This document shows, piece after piece, positions 63,022-64,000 of a DNA stretch of 64,000 bases. Each line of letters begins with the position of its first letter. Positions within the stretch are counted from its first letter, which is position 1. The position numbers were made by a program, and so were the translations under genes. The notes beneath the pieces are model-generated. The model saw nothing but the letters and a program-made list of their open reading frames with translations. It did not search any database and was not told where the DNA came from. The stretch comes from CBFIGX01 sp965662265 (GTDB taxonomy: Bacteria; Bacteroidota; Bacteroidia; Flavobacteriales; UBA7430), in contig CBFIGX010000001.1 of the NCBI GenBank assembly GCA_965662265.1, positions 186,001 through 250,000 of the forward strand, written 5' to 3'.

Positions 63022-64000
63022 CTAGGCCAACACTTTTACCTTAGATGCTTTTGTAAGGACAGTGCCCTCAAGCCCTTGTATGAGAAGCACTCCAGGCCTG
63101 TTGCCAGCAACAAAAGCACCCAAATCATTAAAACCTAATGCCTCGGCACCATTTTTACAAGCCCATAACAACAACTCTTCGGTTGGGATATGTGGAAATT
63201 TACTCTGTATAAATTGGAGCTCTTCTAGCATGTTTAAAGTTTTGTTAGAAGCCAAAGAGTCGGTGCCTACGGTAATCTTTAACTGGTGCTGGCGCCACAA
63301 GTCGTAGTTGGGCAAACGTCGCTCTATATACCAGTTAGATTTTGGACAAGTACACCAATAAACCTGATTAAAATATTGTTCAACCTTGCGTATGTCATCA
63401 TCTTCAGAACAAGTGTTATGAACCAATAACAAGCGTTGGTCTGGACTTAAAAACGAAAGCAAACTGTAATCGGAAGAACTGCCTTGAAAAGATTTTTGCT
63501 GGCTCATATCTAATCCCCTGGCTTCAAAAGATTCCATTAGTTCGCCTTGGCCCTTTTGAAACAACTCCATCTCTGAGGGGGTTTCTTGGTGATGTATGCT
63601 TACAAGTTCATTATCAGAGTGCATATAAATTGCCTCCAAAAGCTCCCTAGACAAAGTATATGGTGAGTGCGGCACCAAAGAAGCCGATAGATTATTACTG
63701 CGAAACTCCTCTAACAAATGCAAGCCTTTTCCTATAATTTCTGGAGCCTTTGAAGGGTCTAAACCATAGAGCTCTACAAAAGAATGATATCGAATAGGAC
63801 TTTCTATTTTAAGGCCAATGCTATGATCTGCATTAGAAATATCACCTACCGCTACAGTTCCAGTATCGCGCATGTACTGATCTGCCGCCTTTAAGGCTGC
63901 ATCTAAATGTTCTGTGGCTTGGCTGCGTTTTTTGGGTATTTGGGCCACAAAAGCAGGTAAGCCTGTGCCCTCGCCTACCAAGTTTTTCATATGCGAAAGC
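63022..64000 (-). CDS. Amidohydrolase (chlorohydrolase/aminodeoxyfutalosine deaminase-like), 5' part outside
   Basis: The frame stays open to base 64000 (residues LSH before MKN), so the N-terminal part with the usual HxH metal site is beyond the edge; the ATG at 63990 is internal. The visible 322 residues contain the amidohydrolase marks H in VSIHHQET, HN in LLVHNTCSE and VGTDSLASN near the end. Closest recalled families are adenosine/aminodeoxyfutalosine-type deaminases and the related chlorohydrolases. The exact substrate cannot be assigned. Convergent to the LytTR gene. Confidence 0.88.
   Translation of the reverse strand, partial: LSHMKNLVGEGTGLPAFVAQIPKKRSQATEHLDAALKAADQYMRDTGTVAVGDISNADHSIGLKIESPIRYHSFVELYGLDPSKAPEIIGKGLHLLEEFRSNNLSASLVPHSPYTLSRELLEAIYMHSDNELVSIHHQETPSEMELFQKGQGELMESFEARGLDMSQQKSFQGSSSDYSLLSFLSPDQRLLLVHNTCSEDDDIRKVEQYFNQVYWCTCPKSNWYIERRLPNYDLWRQHQLKITVGTDSLASNKTLNMLEELQFIQSKFPHIPTEELLLWACKNGAEALGFNDLGAFVAGNRPGVLLIQGLEGTVLTKASKVKVLA

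Overview
This window is chromosomal DNA of a member of the Bacteroidota, most likely in or near the Flavobacteriales or a related marine lineage; I cannot place it more finely. The evidence is as follows. Type IX secretion (T9SS) cargo domains and a PorV/PorQ-family protein are present. IspG is the long form with an inserted domain. A full purH-mreBCD-PBP2-RodA block and a two-gene atpDC unit occur. Cysteine/aspartate repeats of the GCTD...DDGSC type appear in a huge secreted protease. Promoters repeatedly match the Bacteroidota form TTTG-N19-TAnnTTTG, and Shine-Dalgarno sequences are mostly absent. The DNA is visibly AT-rich and densely coded. I see no rRNA, tRNA, CRISPR array, insertion sequence or prophage. 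No gene-free stretch exceeds 300 bases; the longest, 32908-33168, holds an inverted repeat and a promoter-like box.

Layout. 1-3.3 kb: end of a flavin reductase, a DUF3127 protein with an SSB-like tail, a short-chain fatty acid transporter and an orphan OppC-type permease. 3.4-4.8 kb: ruvC, HIT protein, greA. 4.9-13.8 kb: a minus-strand operon of a TonB-dependent receptor (broken by a one-base frameshift), a 1338-residue T9SS cargo protein and a PorV/PorQ homologue. 13.9-19.8 kb: a Rieske-like lipoprotein with altered ligands, ahcY, a phosphopantetheinyl transferase, a secreted leucine-rich-repeat protein behind ribF, and atpDC. 19.8-24.1 kb: bioF-bioD-bioA and an FtsX/MacB-type permease. 24.3-31.3 kb: purH and the rod-shape elongasome operon mreB-mreC-mreD-mrdA-rodA.

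31.3-43.7 kb: mostly housekeeping genes, namely a cyclase, an MmcQ/YjbR protein, ispG, tag, an M1 peptidase, yicC-gmk-nadD, an ArsC/Spx-like protein with a DMT transporter, trkA with an SDR enzyme, and an M23 lipoprotein. 43.9-49.4 kb: one 1838-residue secreted trypsin-like protease carrying 14 GCxD modules, 7 DSYGDGWN modules and a C-terminal sorting domain. 49.5-56.7 kb: arsenate-reductase-like phosphatase, beta-carbonic anhydrase with a LuxE/PaaK-type protein, leuS, bacilliredoxin, flavodoxin, gamma-carbonic anhydrase-like protein and Nfu. 56.8-64 kb: a possible HEPN-like protein, hemB-hemL-fRMsr/GAF-truB, queA, ispD, a truncated LytTR protein, and an amidohydrolase that runs off the right edge.

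The two regions that stand out are the TonB receptor/T9SS cargo/PorV operon, which looks like a dedicated surface-display module, and the giant protease, whose two beta-rich module types change order along the chain. The rest is mainly cell-envelope growth, cofactor synthesis (biotin, heme, flavin, isoprenoid) and translation/tRNA modification.
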